Assembly (NCBI RefSeq): GCF_009176545.1
Contig: NZ_VTOJ01000002.1
Location: 1,612,001 to 1,676,000, forward strand
DNA: 64,000 nucleotides
Source of the DNA: Salinigranum salinum
GTDB taxonomy: Archaea; Halobacteriota; Halobacteria; Halobacteriales; Haloferacaceae
Direction of reading: 5' to 3'
Position numbers and translations under genes: made by a program. A model generated the notes under the pieces. The model did no database searches, had not been told where the DNA came from, and was given only the letters and a program-made list of their open reading frames with translations. Every line of letters starts with the position of its first letter. Positions within the stretch are counted from its first letter, which is position 1. This document shows positions 26,669 through 35,926 of the stretch, piece by piece.

Positions 26669-26714
26669 TCGGTCTCGGCTGCGATCAGACACGGACCACG
26701 ACCCCTCGTGACGG

Positions 26715-27968
26715 CTACGTCGGCGGGTTCCCGGTCGTGTCGGCGTCTCCGTCGGTCGTGTCGGCGTCTCCGTCGGTCGTGTCGGCATCTCCGTCGGTCG
26801 TGCCGACGTCTCCGTCGGCCGCCTCCAGTTCTGCATCGGCATCCCTCCTCTCGGCGGTTCCGACGTCTGCTGCGTCGTCCGTGCCCGACCGCTGGCTCGA
26901 CAGCCGGGTAGCCGAAGCCGACTCGACCGCGTCGCCGTAGTACGCAAGCGGATGAGTGATCCGATCGCACCGCTCGTCGCGGTTCACGCAGTCGCCGTAC
27001 GCCTGCATCGTCGCACACGACGGTGAGGGGTACTGCGTCCCCTCCCGGTCGCGGAGGAACTCGACCTGTCTCGCCGTCGTCTCGGGATCGAGCCTCGTCA
27101 TCGATGCCACCGTCTCGGCGTCGAGGTCGAGTGCGACGAGAAACGACGTGAGTGCGAACCGCGACGCCGGCGGGAGCTCCTCGCCGTCCCGGGCGCGACT
27201 GACGAGCGCGGTCACACACGGCGGGAACAGCGATGGTTCGACGACGTCGGGACCCGACGCGGGAGCGTGTCCCGCCGAGAGGAGCCGTCTGACGGACGCG
27301 ACGGTCGGTTCGAGCGCCGCCGCGAGGTCGGGGTTGCGCCCGCGAACGTCGAACGGGAGCCCGTCGGCGACCCGTCTGCGGACCGCCTCCTCGACGAGTC
27401 GGTCGAGCGCCGACCGGCGGACGCGGACCTCTCCCTGTGCCACCTCGCGGTTGACGAGTCGCCACTCGTCGCCCCAGTCGGGATCGGCGAGGGTGAGATA
27501 CGTCGAGAGTGGAAGACGGAACCAGTCCCCCTCGCGCCCTCGTGCCCGATCACGACGTTCGGGGACGGCGTCGATCTCGAACTCCTCGAGCACCTCCTGT
27601 CGGGTGACGCTGACACGTTCGACGCTCCGCAGTCCGCCGTCGTCGGTCTCGAAGTCCGTCTCGAACCGGTCGGCCGCTGTCGCCGCCTCCGCCGCCGCGT
27701 ACTTCTCGACGGCCGCGCCGTCGTCCAGCAGCGAGACCAGGATGCGGGCGATGGGATACGAGAGCAGTTCGTCGCGGGGGTCCCACCGATCCGGCTCCTC
27801 GGCTGCCGTCCGCCCACGAGTGAGTGCCCGTTCGACCCGCTCGCGCGCCCGCTCGACCGCCGGTGCTTCACGCGCGACGAGTTCCGTCAGCGAGAGATCC
27901 GCCTCTCGGACGGCCTCTCTGGCCGCGCTGAAGAACGGGTATCGCGCGTGACGAACCGCCGGTGGCAT
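26715..27968 (-). CDS. priL: DNA primase large subunit
   Basis: This 417-residue protein has PriL markers: an early RYPFFSAAREAV and spaced C-terminal cysteines in FPPC, SPSCATMQAYGDC and NRDERCDRITHPLAYY, which in the family hold a 4Fe-4S cluster. It works with the catalytic subunit PriS to start RNA/DNA primers. The last 50 residues are an acidic tail with four 7-residue TTDGDAD-type repeats that are unlikely to be part of the fold. A TTTATTC box about 33 bases upstream of the ATG is suitable as promoter. PCNA, Hjc and an Orc protein are encoded in the same region. Confidence 0.92.
   Translation of the reverse strand: MPPAVRHARYPFFSAAREAVREADLSLTELVAREAPAVERARERVERALTRGRTAAEEPDRWDPRDELLSYPIARILVSLLDDGAAVEKYAAAEAATAADRFETDFETDDGGLRSVERVSVTRQEVLEEFEIDAVPERRDRARGREGDWFRLPLSTYLTLADPDWGDEWRLVNREVAQGEVRVRRSALDRLVEEAVRRRVADGLPFDVRGRNPDLAAALEPTVASVRRLLSAGHAPASGPDVVEPSLFPPCVTALVSRARDGEELPPASRFALTSFLVALDLDAETVASMTRLDPETTARQVEFLRDREGTQYPSPSCATMQAYGDCVNRDERCDRITHPLAYYGDAVESASATRLSSQRSGTDDAADVGTAERRDADAELEAADGDVGTTDGDADTTDGDADTTDGDADTTGNPPT
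26734..26817. repeat. Four tandem copies of a 21-bp unit inside priL
   Basis: The unit GTCGTGTCGGCGTCTCCGTC plus a final G repeats four times; the third and fourth copies have a few changes. On the minus strand each unit adds seven residues of an acidic Asp/Thr tail to PriL. The frame is kept, so copy number can vary without breaking the gene. Confidence 0.9.
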
Positions 27969-28298
27969 CTGCTACGGGTTGCGGGTCGTGCCGAATAAAC
28001 ACGGCGGTCCGAGGGTTTGACGCTCGGCCGGAGTCGCGAGACGAGAGTGTGGCGGGGCGGGACACACCGCCAGATGGGACACGGACGGGAGAGGTGTCGG
28101 GAACGCGAGCGACCGAACACTCAAGTACGAAACCGCAGCCACGCAGTGTCGTGGTGTAGACACCACCGGGAGACGACTCGCGGTCGTGCGGTACACCGTC
28201 TCCCGGCATCGACGTACCGCCTGTCCGCCACCTCGACACCGGAGACAGGGACGGCGACGACCACGGAGCATATTACCAGCCGACGTCTACCGGAGGTC
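27969..28298. other. 330-bp divergent spacer between priL and a zinc-motif gene
   Basis: The left end carries the priL TATA-like box (TTTATTC on the minus strand, about 28000). The right end carries ATATTAC at about 28270 for the rightward gene. Nothing else recognisable lies between. Confidence 0.5.
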
Positions 28299-28880
28299 GT
28301 GCCGCGCTTCAGCTACCCCTGTCCCGACTGTCGGAGCACCAACAGTCTCCACGGCACCGACTGCCGGTTCGAGGGGACGCCGTGGGCCGACGTGGAGCGC
28401 GCGTACGTCGACCTCCTCGCGCGGCTGTCTGCGTCGCCGCTCCGCGAGGACAGCCTCCGCGACGCCGTCGACTGGTCGGCGCTGCACGAGGCGGCGCTCC
28501 GCCAGCTGAAACACGAGGACCGGCTCACGGAGCGCAACGGGGTGCTTCGCCTCAGGACGGCCGAGGAGTATCGCGAGGAGGTCTCCGAACCGACGGTCGA
28601 ACCGCTCCGAACCATCTACCAGTACGGCTCTGTCCCCGGCTGTCACGACAACGCTGTGTTCGCGATGATCGCCTGGTACGAGATGGTGGGGCTCTCGTGG
28701 GCCGAGACGAAGGAGAACGTCGTCGCCTGGCTCGAAGAGACCGGGACGTGGGACCGCGGGGGGTTCGAGGAAGCCTCGCCCGGGGAACTCGTCGAGAAGA
28801 AGCGCCACGTCTACGAAGCGGGCTACGGCTGGAAGGAGAAGGCGCAGTCGGCGAAGCGGGTCATCGATCGGAGTCTGTGA
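28299..28880 (+). CDS. Conserved haloarchaeal protein with N-terminal CxxC zinc motif
   Basis: This 193-residue protein starts at a GTG (28299), placed about 29 bases after an ATATTAC box. It opens with RFSYPCPDCRSTNSLHGTDC, a likely zinc-binding head. A mostly helical acidic region follows, with GCHDNAVFAMIAWYEMVGLSW and a repeated pattern of tryptophans. I recognise it only as an uncharacterised haloarchaeal family (DUF7474-like, from memory). It may bind nucleic acid through the zinc head. It converges on a lipoprotein gene with a 6-bp gap. Confidence 0.7.
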   Translation: MPRFSYPCPDCRSTNSLHGTDCRFEGTPWADVERAYVDLLARLSASPLREDSLRDAVDWSALHEAALRQLKHEDRLTERNGVLRLRTAEEYREEVSEPTVEPLRTIYQYGSVPGCHDNAVFAMIAWYEMVGLSWAETKENVVAWLEETGTWDRGGFEEASPGELVEKKRHVYEAGYGWKEKAQSAKRVIDRSL

Positions 28881-28886
28881 CGGATT

Positions 28887-29381
28887 TTATTCCCCAGCCT
28901 CTTCACCGACCCACCCGCACCGGTCGTCGTATCTGTCACAGCTGTGAACGAGCACGTTCCACGGGTCGCTGACGGTCTCGCCGGGTATGTAGTGGACCTC
29001 CACTGCGACACAGCCGGACGATTTCTCTGCCTCCTCGCGAAGGTCGGCGGTCTGTTCACGACGGTCGACCCTGTTCCACTCCCCACCGTCGACCCGTGCG
29101 TGGACCGCGTACATCCCGGCGACGGCCCCCCACGTGCAGTCGGCGAGAGCTCCCGGGATCCGGCCTTCGGTGGCCTGTTCGACCCTGTGTGACGACTCGT
29201 GGACGGTCGTGTCGTCGCGCTCGACGCGGAGGTCGAAGGTGTGTGCCGCGGTCTCGTCGTGGTTGCTCACCGAGAGCCGGCCGAGCGTCGTCGCCGGTTC
29301 GAAAACTGCGCCGTCGAGACAGCCTGCGAGGTTGGCGGCCCCGACTGCACCGAAAGAACCGAGGAGGGCACGACGGTTCAT
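28887..29381 (-). CDS. Tat-type lipoprotein, unknown function
   Basis: This 164-residue protein begins MNRRALLGSFGAVGAANLAGC. It has a twin arginine, a hydrophobic stretch and a lipobox with Cys21, so it should be exported folded by Tat and anchored by lipid. The mature part is beta-rich and includes two later cysteines (VHSCDRYDDRC). No enzymatic motif is visible. The Tat machinery it would use is encoded at 36.9-40.8 kb. Confidence 0.78.
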   Translation of the reverse strand: MNRRALLGSFGAVGAANLAGCLDGAVFEPATTLGRLSVSNHDETAAHTFDLRVERDDTTVHESSHRVEQATEGRIPGALADCTWGAVAGMYAVHARVDGGEWNRVDRREQTADLREEAEKSSGCVAVEVHYIPGETVSDPWNVLVHSCDRYDDRCGWVGEEAGE

Positions 29382-29471
29382 GCGGTAGCTGTGGCAGAAC
29401 CCGGTAAATGTCTTGTGACCCGACAGTCAGTTCGGAGAAAGCATTAGGCCCGCTGGGTGCGCCGTGAGTAT

Positions 29472-30821
29472 ATGAGCGGACCCGAAGCCGCCACCGCGTC
29501 CGACGCCACGTCCACCGTCGTCCCTCGCCGTCGGGCACTGGCGACCGTGATCTTCGTCGTCTTCCTCGACCTCGTCGGCTTCGGTATCGTCATCCCGATC
29601 CTCCCGTTTTACGTCCGGAGCTTCGGCGTCAGCGACGTGTTCATCGGCCTCCTGGCAGCGTCGTACTCGCTCATGCAGTTCGTCTTCGCTCCGCTCCTGG
29701 GGAGGCTCTCCGACGCGCGCGGACGTCGGCCAGTACTCATGCTCTCGCTCGCGGGGAGCGTCGTCGCCTGGACCGTCTTCGGTCTCGCCGGGGAGGTGCT
29801 GGCACTCTCTGGGCTCGTCGCGGGCGTCGCCACGCTGTTCGCCTCACGGATGCTCGCCGGGGCGATGGGTGGCAACATCGCGACCGCCCAGGCGTACGTC
29901 GCGGACGTGACGCCGGTCGACCGACGCGCCGCCTCGCTCGGTCTCATCGGTGCCGCCTTCAGCCTCGGCTTCATCTTCGGCCCCGCCCTGGGGGGTGTAC
30001 TCGCCAGCGACACGGTCGTCGCCGCCGCCCGGAACCTGCTCCCTGCGGTCGTCCCCGCGACCCGGTTCTCGCTGCCGTCGTTCGGTGCCGCGACGCTGAG
30101 CCTCCTCGCCCTGCTCTCGGCGGCGCTGTTCCTCCCCGAACCCGAGCGGAGCCGCGGGCCCGCCCAGCGGGTGACGCTCGTCAGCGGGTTCGTCGAGGCG
30201 CTCTCCGACCATCGACTCCGGGGTCTCGTCGGCTCGTTCTTCCTGCTCTCGCTCGCCTTCTCCGGCGTGCAAGTGATGTTCATCCCCTTCGCGGCCGACG
30301 TCTACGGCTACGACGCCACCCAGACCGCGTTCTTCCTCACCTACATCGGCTTCCTCGGCGCGCTCAACCAGGGCGTCCTCGTCGGGCGGCTCTCCGCGCG
30401 CTACGCCGAATCGCGCCTCGCGGTCGTCGGCGCGCTCGTGCTCCTCGTCGCGCTGACGCTCCTGCCGTTCTCGCCGGACGTCGGCCGCCTCCTCCCACCG
30501 ATGGGGGGACCGGCGTGGTTCACCCGCGAACTGTTCGTGCTCCTCGTCGACGGGGCGCTCCTGTCGTTCGGCAACAGCCTGCTGAACGTCTCGCTCTCGA
30601 CGCTGGTCTCGACGACCGCGAGTGCCGACCGACAGGGCAACGCGTTCGGCGTCACCCAGGGTGCGGGGAGTCTGGGTCGCACGGTCGGGCCGCCCGCGAT
30701 GGCCGTCCTCTACGTCGCCGGCTTCTGGTGGCCGTTCGTGATCGGCGCCGTGCTCCTCGCCCCCATCGTCTTCATTCTTGCACGGGCCGCCGTCGACGCT
30801 ACCCCCGGGATCTCCGTCTGA
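29472..30821 (+). CDS. MFS drug/metabolite transporter
   Basis: This 449-residue protein has 12 or more predicted helices. After an N-terminal tail it shows FLDLVGFGIVIPILPFYV and the MFS loop motif GRLSDARGRRP between helices 2 and 3, as in tetracycline/multidrug-type exporters. A GCATTAG box about 29 bases before the ATG at 29472 supports this start over the frame's upstream extension. The substrate is not inferable. Confidence 0.87.
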   Translation: MSGPEAATASDATSTVVPRRRALATVIFVVFLDLVGFGIVIPILPFYVRSFGVSDVFIGLLAASYSLMQFVFAPLLGRLSDARGRRPVLMLSLAGSVVAWTVFGLAGEVLALSGLVAGVATLFASRMLAGAMGGNIATAQAYVADVTPVDRRAASLGLIGAAFSLGFIFGPALGGVLASDTVVAAARNLLPAVVPATRFSLPSFGAATLSLLALLSAALFLPEPERSRGPAQRVTLVSGFVEALSDHRLRGLVGSFFLLSLAFSGVQVMFIPFAADVYGYDATQTAFFLTYIGFLGALNQGVLVGRLSARYAESRLAVVGALVLLVALTLLPFSPDVGRLLPPMGGPAWFTRELFVLLVDGALLSFGNSLLNVSLSTLVSTTASADRQGNAFGVTQGAGSLGRTVGPPAMAVLYVAGFWWPFVIGAVLLAPIVFILARAAVDATPGISV

Positions 30822-30955
30822 CGCGGCCGATCGCGGAATCTCCGGGTGGCACCGGCGTCGAGGCCACCAGTTCCGTCGGTGGGGACGCGGAAAAGTAGTA
30901 TTTATTGATAGTCAGTATAGAGAATATTTTTGGCCGTGGAGATCGTTCGTCGAGT

Positions 30956-32695
30956 ATGGGACCGAGCGCCTCGCCGCTGGTCTTCGGCTCGCTGGTCGCC
31001 GGCGGGACCTCGCTCGCACTCGCCACGTACGCGTGGTACGGGCGGGACGAGCCCGGAGCCACATCGTTCGCGCTCCTGATGGCGGGGGCGACGGTCTGGT
31101 CGCTCTCGTACGCGATCGCGCTCGCGACCTTCGACCCGACGCTCAGACTCGCGTTCGAGGTGCCGATCGAGGTCGGCAAGGCGCTCATCGCCCCTGCGTG
31201 GCTGGCGTTCGCGCTCGGCTACACCGGCCGGTCGTCGTATCTCTCGCGCCGGACTATCGCCGTCATCGGGCTCGTGCCGGTCGCCACGCTCCTCTTCGTC
31301 GCGCTCCCGTCGCTCCGTTCGCTCATGTGGACCGGATACCGGGTCGTGCCGACGCTCGGCGCGGCCACCGTCGTCTACGACCCCGGCCCCTGGCACTTCG
31401 TCCACGCGGTGTACGGCTACGTCCTCGTCGGGGTCGGGATGGCGCTGCTCGTCGGCACACTCGTCTCCAGCGGCTCGCTGTACCGCGACCAGACGGTCGC
31501 GCTGGTCGTCGGCTCGGCGGTCCCGACGGTCGCCCACGTCAAGCGGACGTTCGGGCTCGGCCCACTTGCGCCCGTCGACTTCACACCGATGGCGCTCGCC
31601 GTGATGGGGCTGACATTCGGCTACGCGCTCTTCCGGTTCGAGCTGTTCGACCTCGCGCCGGCGACCAGCTACCGGGGTCGACAGGCGGCCGTCGACGACC
31701 TCGGCGTCGGCGTCGCCATCGTCACCACCGACGACCGGATCGTCGAACTCAACGCCGAGGCCGAACGGCTGTTCGGGGACGCCGACGCCTTCGTCGGCGA
31801 ACCGCTCTCGGAGCTGGTGCCCGCCCACGCGGTCGACGGGGGAACGTTCGACCGCGTGGTCGACGGCCACCGCCGGACGCTGGAGGTCGTCCCCGCCGCC
31901 GTCGACGACGCCCACGACCGCGCCATCGGGCGGACGATCGCGTTCCACGACGTGACCGACCGCGAATCCCGGCGACAGCGACTCGAGGTGCTCAACCGCG
32001 TCCTCCGGCACAACCTCCGCAACGAGATGACCGTCGTGATGGGGTACGCAGACGTGCTCGCGGAGTCGCTCCCGGACGACGAGGCCCGACTCGCACGCAC
32101 GATCGAGGACCGGTCCGCGGCGCTCGCCGACCTCGGGGAGAAGGCCCGGGACCTCGAATCGATGATGAAGTCAGCCGACGAGGTGTCCTCGACGGTCGTC
32201 CTCGCCGACGTCGTCGGCGACGTCGTGGCCGACGTCGAAACGGACTTCGAGGCCGGCGACACCACGGGGAGCGAGACCGACCCGGCACCCACGCCCGACT
32301 TCGAGACGGACGTCCCGTCGGCGCTGACCGTCGAGACGAACGAGCGGGTGCTCCGGGCCGTGCTCTCGACGGTCGTGGAGAACGCCGTCGAACACAACGA
32401 CGACCCCGAACCGTGGGTCGGCATCTCCGCACGCGCCGCCGCGACGGACGGGGGCGTCACGGCCGGTGACGAAGTCGTCGTCGAAGTGCGTGACGACGGT
32501 CCCGGTATCCCCGACCACGAACTCGCCGTCGTCGACGAGGGCGAGGAGACCCCACTGAATCACGGCAGCGGGCTGGGCCTGTGGATCCTCCAGTGGGGGA
32601 GCCGGTGGCTGGGAGCCGACGTCGACGTCGAGACGGGCAACGCCGACGCCGAGACGGACGACGGACGTGGAACGACCGTTCGGCTCCGGCTCTGA
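30956..32695 (+). CDS. Membrane histidine kinase (7TM sensor, PAS, HisKA, HATPase)
   Basis: This 579-residue protein has seven N-terminal hydrophobic helices (about 5-225) of the haloarchaeal 7TM histidine-kinase type. A PAS domain follows (DDLGVGVAIVTTDDRIVELN). The phosphoacceptor helix LNRVLRHNLRNEM has His352, and the ATPase domain has VVENAVEHN, VRDDGPGIPD and GSGLGLW. An AATATTTTT box lies about 30 bases upstream of the ATG, in an AT-rich stretch. No response regulator is adjacent; the nearest is at 54.2 kb. The stimulus is unknown. Confidence 0.9.
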   Translation: MGPSASPLVFGSLVAGGTSLALATYAWYGRDEPGATSFALLMAGATVWSLSYAIALATFDPTLRLAFEVPIEVGKALIAPAWLAFALGYTGRSSYLSRRTIAVIGLVPVATLLFVALPSLRSLMWTGYRVVPTLGAATVVYDPGPWHFVHAVYGYVLVGVGMALLVGTLVSSGSLYRDQTVALVVGSAVPTVAHVKRTFGLGPLAPVDFTPMALAVMGLTFGYALFRFELFDLAPATSYRGRQAAVDDLGVGVAIVTTDDRIVELNAEAERLFGDADAFVGEPLSELVPAHAVDGGTFDRVVDGHRRTLEVVPAAVDDAHDRAIGRTIAFHDVTDRESRRQRLEVLNRVLRHNLRNEMTVVMGYADVLAESLPDDEARLARTIEDRSAALADLGEKARDLESMMKSADEVSSTVVLADVVGDVVADVETDFEAGDTTGSETDPAPTPDFETDVPSALTVETNERVLRAVLSTVVENAVEHNDDPEPWVGISARAAATDGGVTAGDEVVVEVRDDGPGIPDHELAVVDEGEETPLNHGSGLGLWILQWGSRWLGADVDVETGNADAETDDGRGTTVRLRL

Positions 32696-32785
32696 GGCGG
32701 TGGTCGGTCGGGACCGCTCGGGAGCGAGAATGGTCCTCACGGACGATCGGGCGCGAGAATGGCCCGCACGGACGACCGGGATCGC

Positions 32786-33358
32786 TCAGTCGTCGGAGCC
32801 GTCCGAGTCGCGACCGAGCAGCTCCTCGACGCCGTCGACCGGGACGCTGTAGCCTTCGTCCCGCCACGTCGCCAGGGCGTCGTCGGCCGTCCCGACCGAG
32901 AGCACCTCGCGCTCGACGGCGCGTGCCACGAGGCCGAGCGAGCCCGTGACGGGGACCCCGTAACTGTCGGCGACGCGGCGGACGTCGCGGTCGTCCGTCG
33001 CCAGCGGCACGCCCGCAGCCAGTGCCTGATACAGCACCGAGGCCTCACCGAGCGACAGACGGTCGAGCAGTTCGGGTTTCCGCTGGCGGACGAGCGAGCC
33101 CGCGACGGCGATCCCCGGCGTCCCGGCGTCGGAGTCGAGAGGGTCGCGCAGCGCCGCCAGCGCCCGTCCCGCGGCGTCGTCTCCGGCCGCGAGACTCGCG
33201 TCGAGATCCGCCCGGACCGCGTAGGAGGTCCGCGGGTTGTCGACCGTCGACGGGGCGGCGTCCACGAGGTCGACGCTCGCGAGCGTCGTGAGAACCGTCG
33301 CATCGAGGTAGAGCCGGTCGTACGAGTCGGTCGACCGGGGTGTCGACGTGGGGCTCAT
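32786..33358 (-). CDS. PIN-like (DUF3368-type) toxin candidate
   Basis: This 190-residue protein has the pattern of PIN-fold relatives: LYLDATVLTTLASVDL at the start, GEASVLYQALAAG and PLATDDRDVRRVADSYGVPVTGSLG later. The last stretch matches the usual TDDxxAR..A...G...TGT region. It follows, with a 4-bp overlap, a UPF0175-like gene, and such pairs are known as toxin-antitoxin-like modules. The protein is longer than typical PIN toxins and the acidic active-site set is not fully clear. RNase activity is inference. Confidence 0.68.
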   Translation of the reverse strand: MSPTSTPRSTDSYDRLYLDATVLTTLASVDLVDAAPSTVDNPRTSYAVRADLDASLAAGDDAAGRALAALRDPLDSDAGTPGIAVAGSLVRQRKPELLDRLSLGEASVLYQALAAGVPLATDDRDVRRVADSYGVPVTGSLGLVARAVEREVLSVGTADDALATWRDEGYSVPVDGVEELLGRDSDGSDD

Positions 33359-33576
33359 CTGACCGCCCGGGCGACGTCGAGTTCGTCCGCGGCCCGCTCC
33401 TCGTCTTCGGGTCCGACGCGGAGGTCGACACTGGACGCCCGGAGCGTCGACCGCATCTCGAACCGGGACAGCCCCGCCCGTTCGGCCGCCTGCCCCATCG
33501 TCAGCTCGCCCAGCGCGTACTGACCGACGGCAGCCGCGAGCCGCTCGTCCGTCTCCGTCGACAACGAGTCTGACAT
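33355..33576 (-). CDS. UPF0175-like antitoxin candidate
   Basis: This 73-residue protein reads LAAAVGQYALGELTMGQAAERAGLSRFEM. This is the helix-turn-helix core of UPF0175 proteins, which usually precede a DUF3368 PIN partner. The start ATG is at 33576, and its stop overlaps the start of the downstream gene. It would bind and silence its partner and repress their operon. The pair is inserted next to pcn. Confidence 0.72.
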   Translation of the reverse strand: MSDSLSTETDERLAAAVGQYALGELTMGQAAERAGLSRFEMRSTLRASSVDLRVGPEDEERAADELDVARAVR

Positions 33577-33676
33577 TCTTTGAGGCGTATACGCGCCCCG
33601 AGCTTGAAAGTACGGTTCGGAGCGCCGCGCGACGGGGTGCGGCGGGCCGTAGCGTGCGCGGTCGTCTCCGCGCGCC

Positions 33677-34432
33677 TCAGTCGCTCTGGATACGCGGGGC
33701 GAGCATGTAGGTGATCTGTCCCTGTCCCTCGGCGATCTGGTAGTGGAGCTTGACGGGGAACTCCTCGCCGAGCTCGACCGTCACCTCCGCGTCCTTCGGG
33801 ATGGCCTTGTTCATGTCCTTCAGGTAGTCGAGGGAGAACAGCGAGCTGGCCGGTCCCGCGGCGAGAGAGATGAGGTCGCTCTCCGTGAGCGTGAGGTCGA
33901 CGTCGTCGGTGTCGCCCTCGGCCTCGATGTGGAACGTCTTCTCCTCCTCGTCGACGCGGAGGGAGATGTGGTCCGACACCATGTCCGCGGCCTTGATCCC
34001 ACGGTCGAGCTGCTGTCCCTCCAGGACGATGCTGGCGGGAAGGTCGAGGTCGGGGATGTCCGGCTCTTTCCTGATGGAGTCGGGGTCGATGAGCGCCAGC
34101 GTGTACGAGAGGCGCGAGTCGGACGTGTCGATCTGGATGTGGAGCTTCCGCGTCTCCTCGTTGAGTTCGAGGTGGACCAGGTCGTCCGCGTTCGCCATCT
34201 TCGCGATCTCTTCGAGCCGCTTGAGATTCACGCCGATGACGCCGCCGTCGGCCTCGTACGACTCGAACGCTGCGGCCTCCAAGAGCAGATCGACCATCCC
34301 CACGTTGGCGGGGTCGACCGCACGAATAGCGAGTCCGTCGTCGTTCAACCGGATCTTGCACTCCTCGACGAGGACGCTCACCGAGTCGAGGGCGTCCCGG
34401 AGCGTCGCGGCGCTCACGATGGCGTTGAACAT
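33677..34432 (-). CDS. pcn: DNA polymerase sliding clamp PCNA
   Basis: This 251-residue protein has the PCNA two-domain repeat, beginning [24 protein letters not shown] and with [15 protein letters not shown] in the centre and [20 protein letters not shown] near the end. It encircles DNA as a trimer and tethers polymerases, ligase and nucleases. It is acidic like other halophile clamps, which are stabilised at high salt. The start is fixed by a strong TATA box at 34456-34465. Confidence 0.96.
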   Translation of the reverse strand: MFNAIVSAATLRDALDSVSVLVEECKIRLNDDGLAIRAVDPANVGMVDLLLEAAAFESYEADGGVIGVNLKRLEEIAKMANADDLVHLELNEETRKLHIQIDTSDSRLSYTLALIDPDSIRKEPDIPDLDLPASIVLEGQQLDRGIKAADMVSDHISLRVDEEEKTFHIEAEGDTDDVDLTLTESDLISLAAGPASSLFSLDYLKDMNKAIPKDAEVTVELGEEFPVKLHYQIAEGQGQITYMLAPRIQSD

Positions 34433-34455
34433 GTGGGTTCAGGTACGACAGCGGA

Positions 34456-34465
34456 CTTAAAAATA
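34456..34465 (-). promoter_or_regulatory. TATA box for pcn
   Basis: On the minus strand TATTTTTAAG is centred about 29 bases before the pcn ATG. It is one of the clearest promoter matches in the window and implies a leaderless or nearly leaderless transcript. Confidence 0.7.
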
Positions 34466-34828
34466 CTCCTGATTCACGTCCCCGCACGCACGGTGGCCGC
34501 GTCTCGCCGGTGGCGAACGACGCCTCCCGGGTCGATCCGTGTGGCCCCGTTCTGTGGTCATCGAGAGCGACGAGTACGCCGCGGTGAGACCGACTGTGAC
34601 GTGACCGTGTACGAGAGCGACACTACCGTCGGCTGCCTGTAGACCCGCCACGAGTACCGAACCACTCCCGACCGCGCGGGAGAGAGCCGGTTCGGCTGCG
34701 TTCCGTGAGCGGGCACGGTCAGCGCCATCCGATGTCCCTTTCCGGGTCGGCGGCGTCTCCTACGATATGAACACGATTTCGCCGGCGGTCTCTGCGCGGA
34801 ACACGTCAGGGAATTCGGTGAGGTACGC
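34466..34828. other. Divergent spacer between pcn and rlmE
   Basis: No conserved gene is visible in this 363-bp stretch. A 21-codon frame (34767-34832, starting MNTISPAVS) ends on the ATGA of rlmE and could be a leader peptide, but nothing besides the overlap supports it. Confidence 0.4.
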
Positions 34829-35605
34829 ATGACAGGTCGAGACGAGTACTACAACCGGGCCAAACAGGAGGGCTACCGTGCCCGATCCGCGTACAAACTC
34901 AAACAGCTGGACGACGACGCAGGGCTGTTCGGTCCCGGGAACACGGTCGTCGACCTCGGTGCCGCCCCGGGTGGGTGGCTCCAGGTGGCCGCCGAGGCGG
35001 TCGGTCCCGGTGGGAGAGTGGTCGGCGTCGACCTCCAGCGCATCAGACCGCTGGATCGCGACGACGACGTCGTCGAGACCGTGAGGGGGGACATGACCGA
35101 CGAGGAGACGCGTGCGCGCATCACGGAACTCGTCGGCGAGGCGGGAGCCGACGTGGTCGTCTCCGACATGGCACCGAACATGACCGGTGAGTACTCACTG
35201 GACCACGCCCGTTCGGTCCACCTCGCCCGGCAGGCGTTCGAGACCGCCCTCGAGGTGCTCGCGACGGGGGGCGACCTCGCGGTGAAGGTGTTCGAGGGAC
35301 CGGACGTCTCGGCGCTGCGGGAGGACATGGAAGCCGAGTTCCAGTACGTCCGCTCGATCCATCCCGACGCCTCGCGCGACAGTTCGTCGGAGCTGTACCT
35401 CGTCGGCAAGCATCGCATCACCGCACCCGTCCGCGCGGGTGACGAGCTCGCGGTCGAGATCGAGGACGTCGGGAGCGAAGGAGACGGCATCGCGAAGGTC
35501 GAGGGATTCACGCTGTTCGTCGCCGGGGCGACCGAGGGAGAGACGGTCCAGGTCCGAGTGACCGACGTGAAGCCGCGGTTCGGGTTCGCCGAACGGGTGG
35601 ACTAG
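34829..35605 (+). CDS. rlmE: 23S rRNA 2'-O-ribose U2552 methyltransferase with C-terminal TRAM domain
   Basis: This 258-residue protein is of the FtsJ family. It opens RDEYYNRAKQEGYRARSAYKLKQLD, followed by SAM motif VVDLGAAPGGWLQVA and VVSDMAPNMTG. The catalytic K-D-K-E pattern is consistent with 2'-O-methylation. Residues from about 200 form a TRAM RNA-binding domain (GDELAVEIEDVGSEGDGIAKVEGFTLF), a fusion common in haloarchaea. Its stop codon shares the four bases CTAG with the stop of the convergent gene. Confidence 0.92.
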   Translation: MTGRDEYYNRAKQEGYRARSAYKLKQLDDDAGLFGPGNTVVDLGAAPGGWLQVAAEAVGPGGRVVGVDLQRIRPLDRDDDVVETVRGDMTDEETRARITELVGEAGADVVVSDMAPNMTGEYSLDHARSVHLARQAFETALEVLATGGDLAVKVFEGPDVSALREDMEAEFQYVRSIHPDASRDSSSELYLVGKHRITAPVRAGDELAVEIEDVGSEGDGIAKVEGFTLFVAGATEGETVQVRVTDVKPRFGFAERVD

Positions 35606-35826
35606 TCGTCGACGTCCACGTCGACCATCTCGCGGTCGCCCTCGGAGTCGGAGTCGACCACCAGGTCGAGCCACAGGTGCGTCTCGCACTCGCTCGACCG
35701 GACGCCCCGACACTGACCGGTGGCGAGGATGTCCGTGAACGACGTGTACGTCCCGCAGTTCGGACACCGTACTCCCCGTTCCATCGCGTCGTCCTCGGAG
35801 AGACGGATCCGTCTGCGATCGGCCAT
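35602..35826 (-). CDS. Small zinc-ribbon protein
   Basis: This 74-residue protein has CPNC near residue 21, then single cysteines in TGQCRGVRSSEC, and an acidic Asp-rich end. It probably binds one zinc. Its end overlaps the rlmE end tail to tail. Similar tiny zinc proteins are frequent in haloarchaea and mostly uncharacterised. Confidence 0.72.
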   Translation of the reverse strand: MADRRRIRLSEDDAMERGVRCPNCGTYTSFTDILATGQCRGVRSSECETHLWLDLVVDSDSEGDREMVDVDVDD

Positions 35827-35926
35827 GCGTGGGTTACGCGAGCACGGGTCATAAACTAGCGCGGTGATTGCGTCGGAAGGAACGCGACAGAGCGCCGCAG
35901 TCGCTCGGTTTTACGTCGACTGTGCC

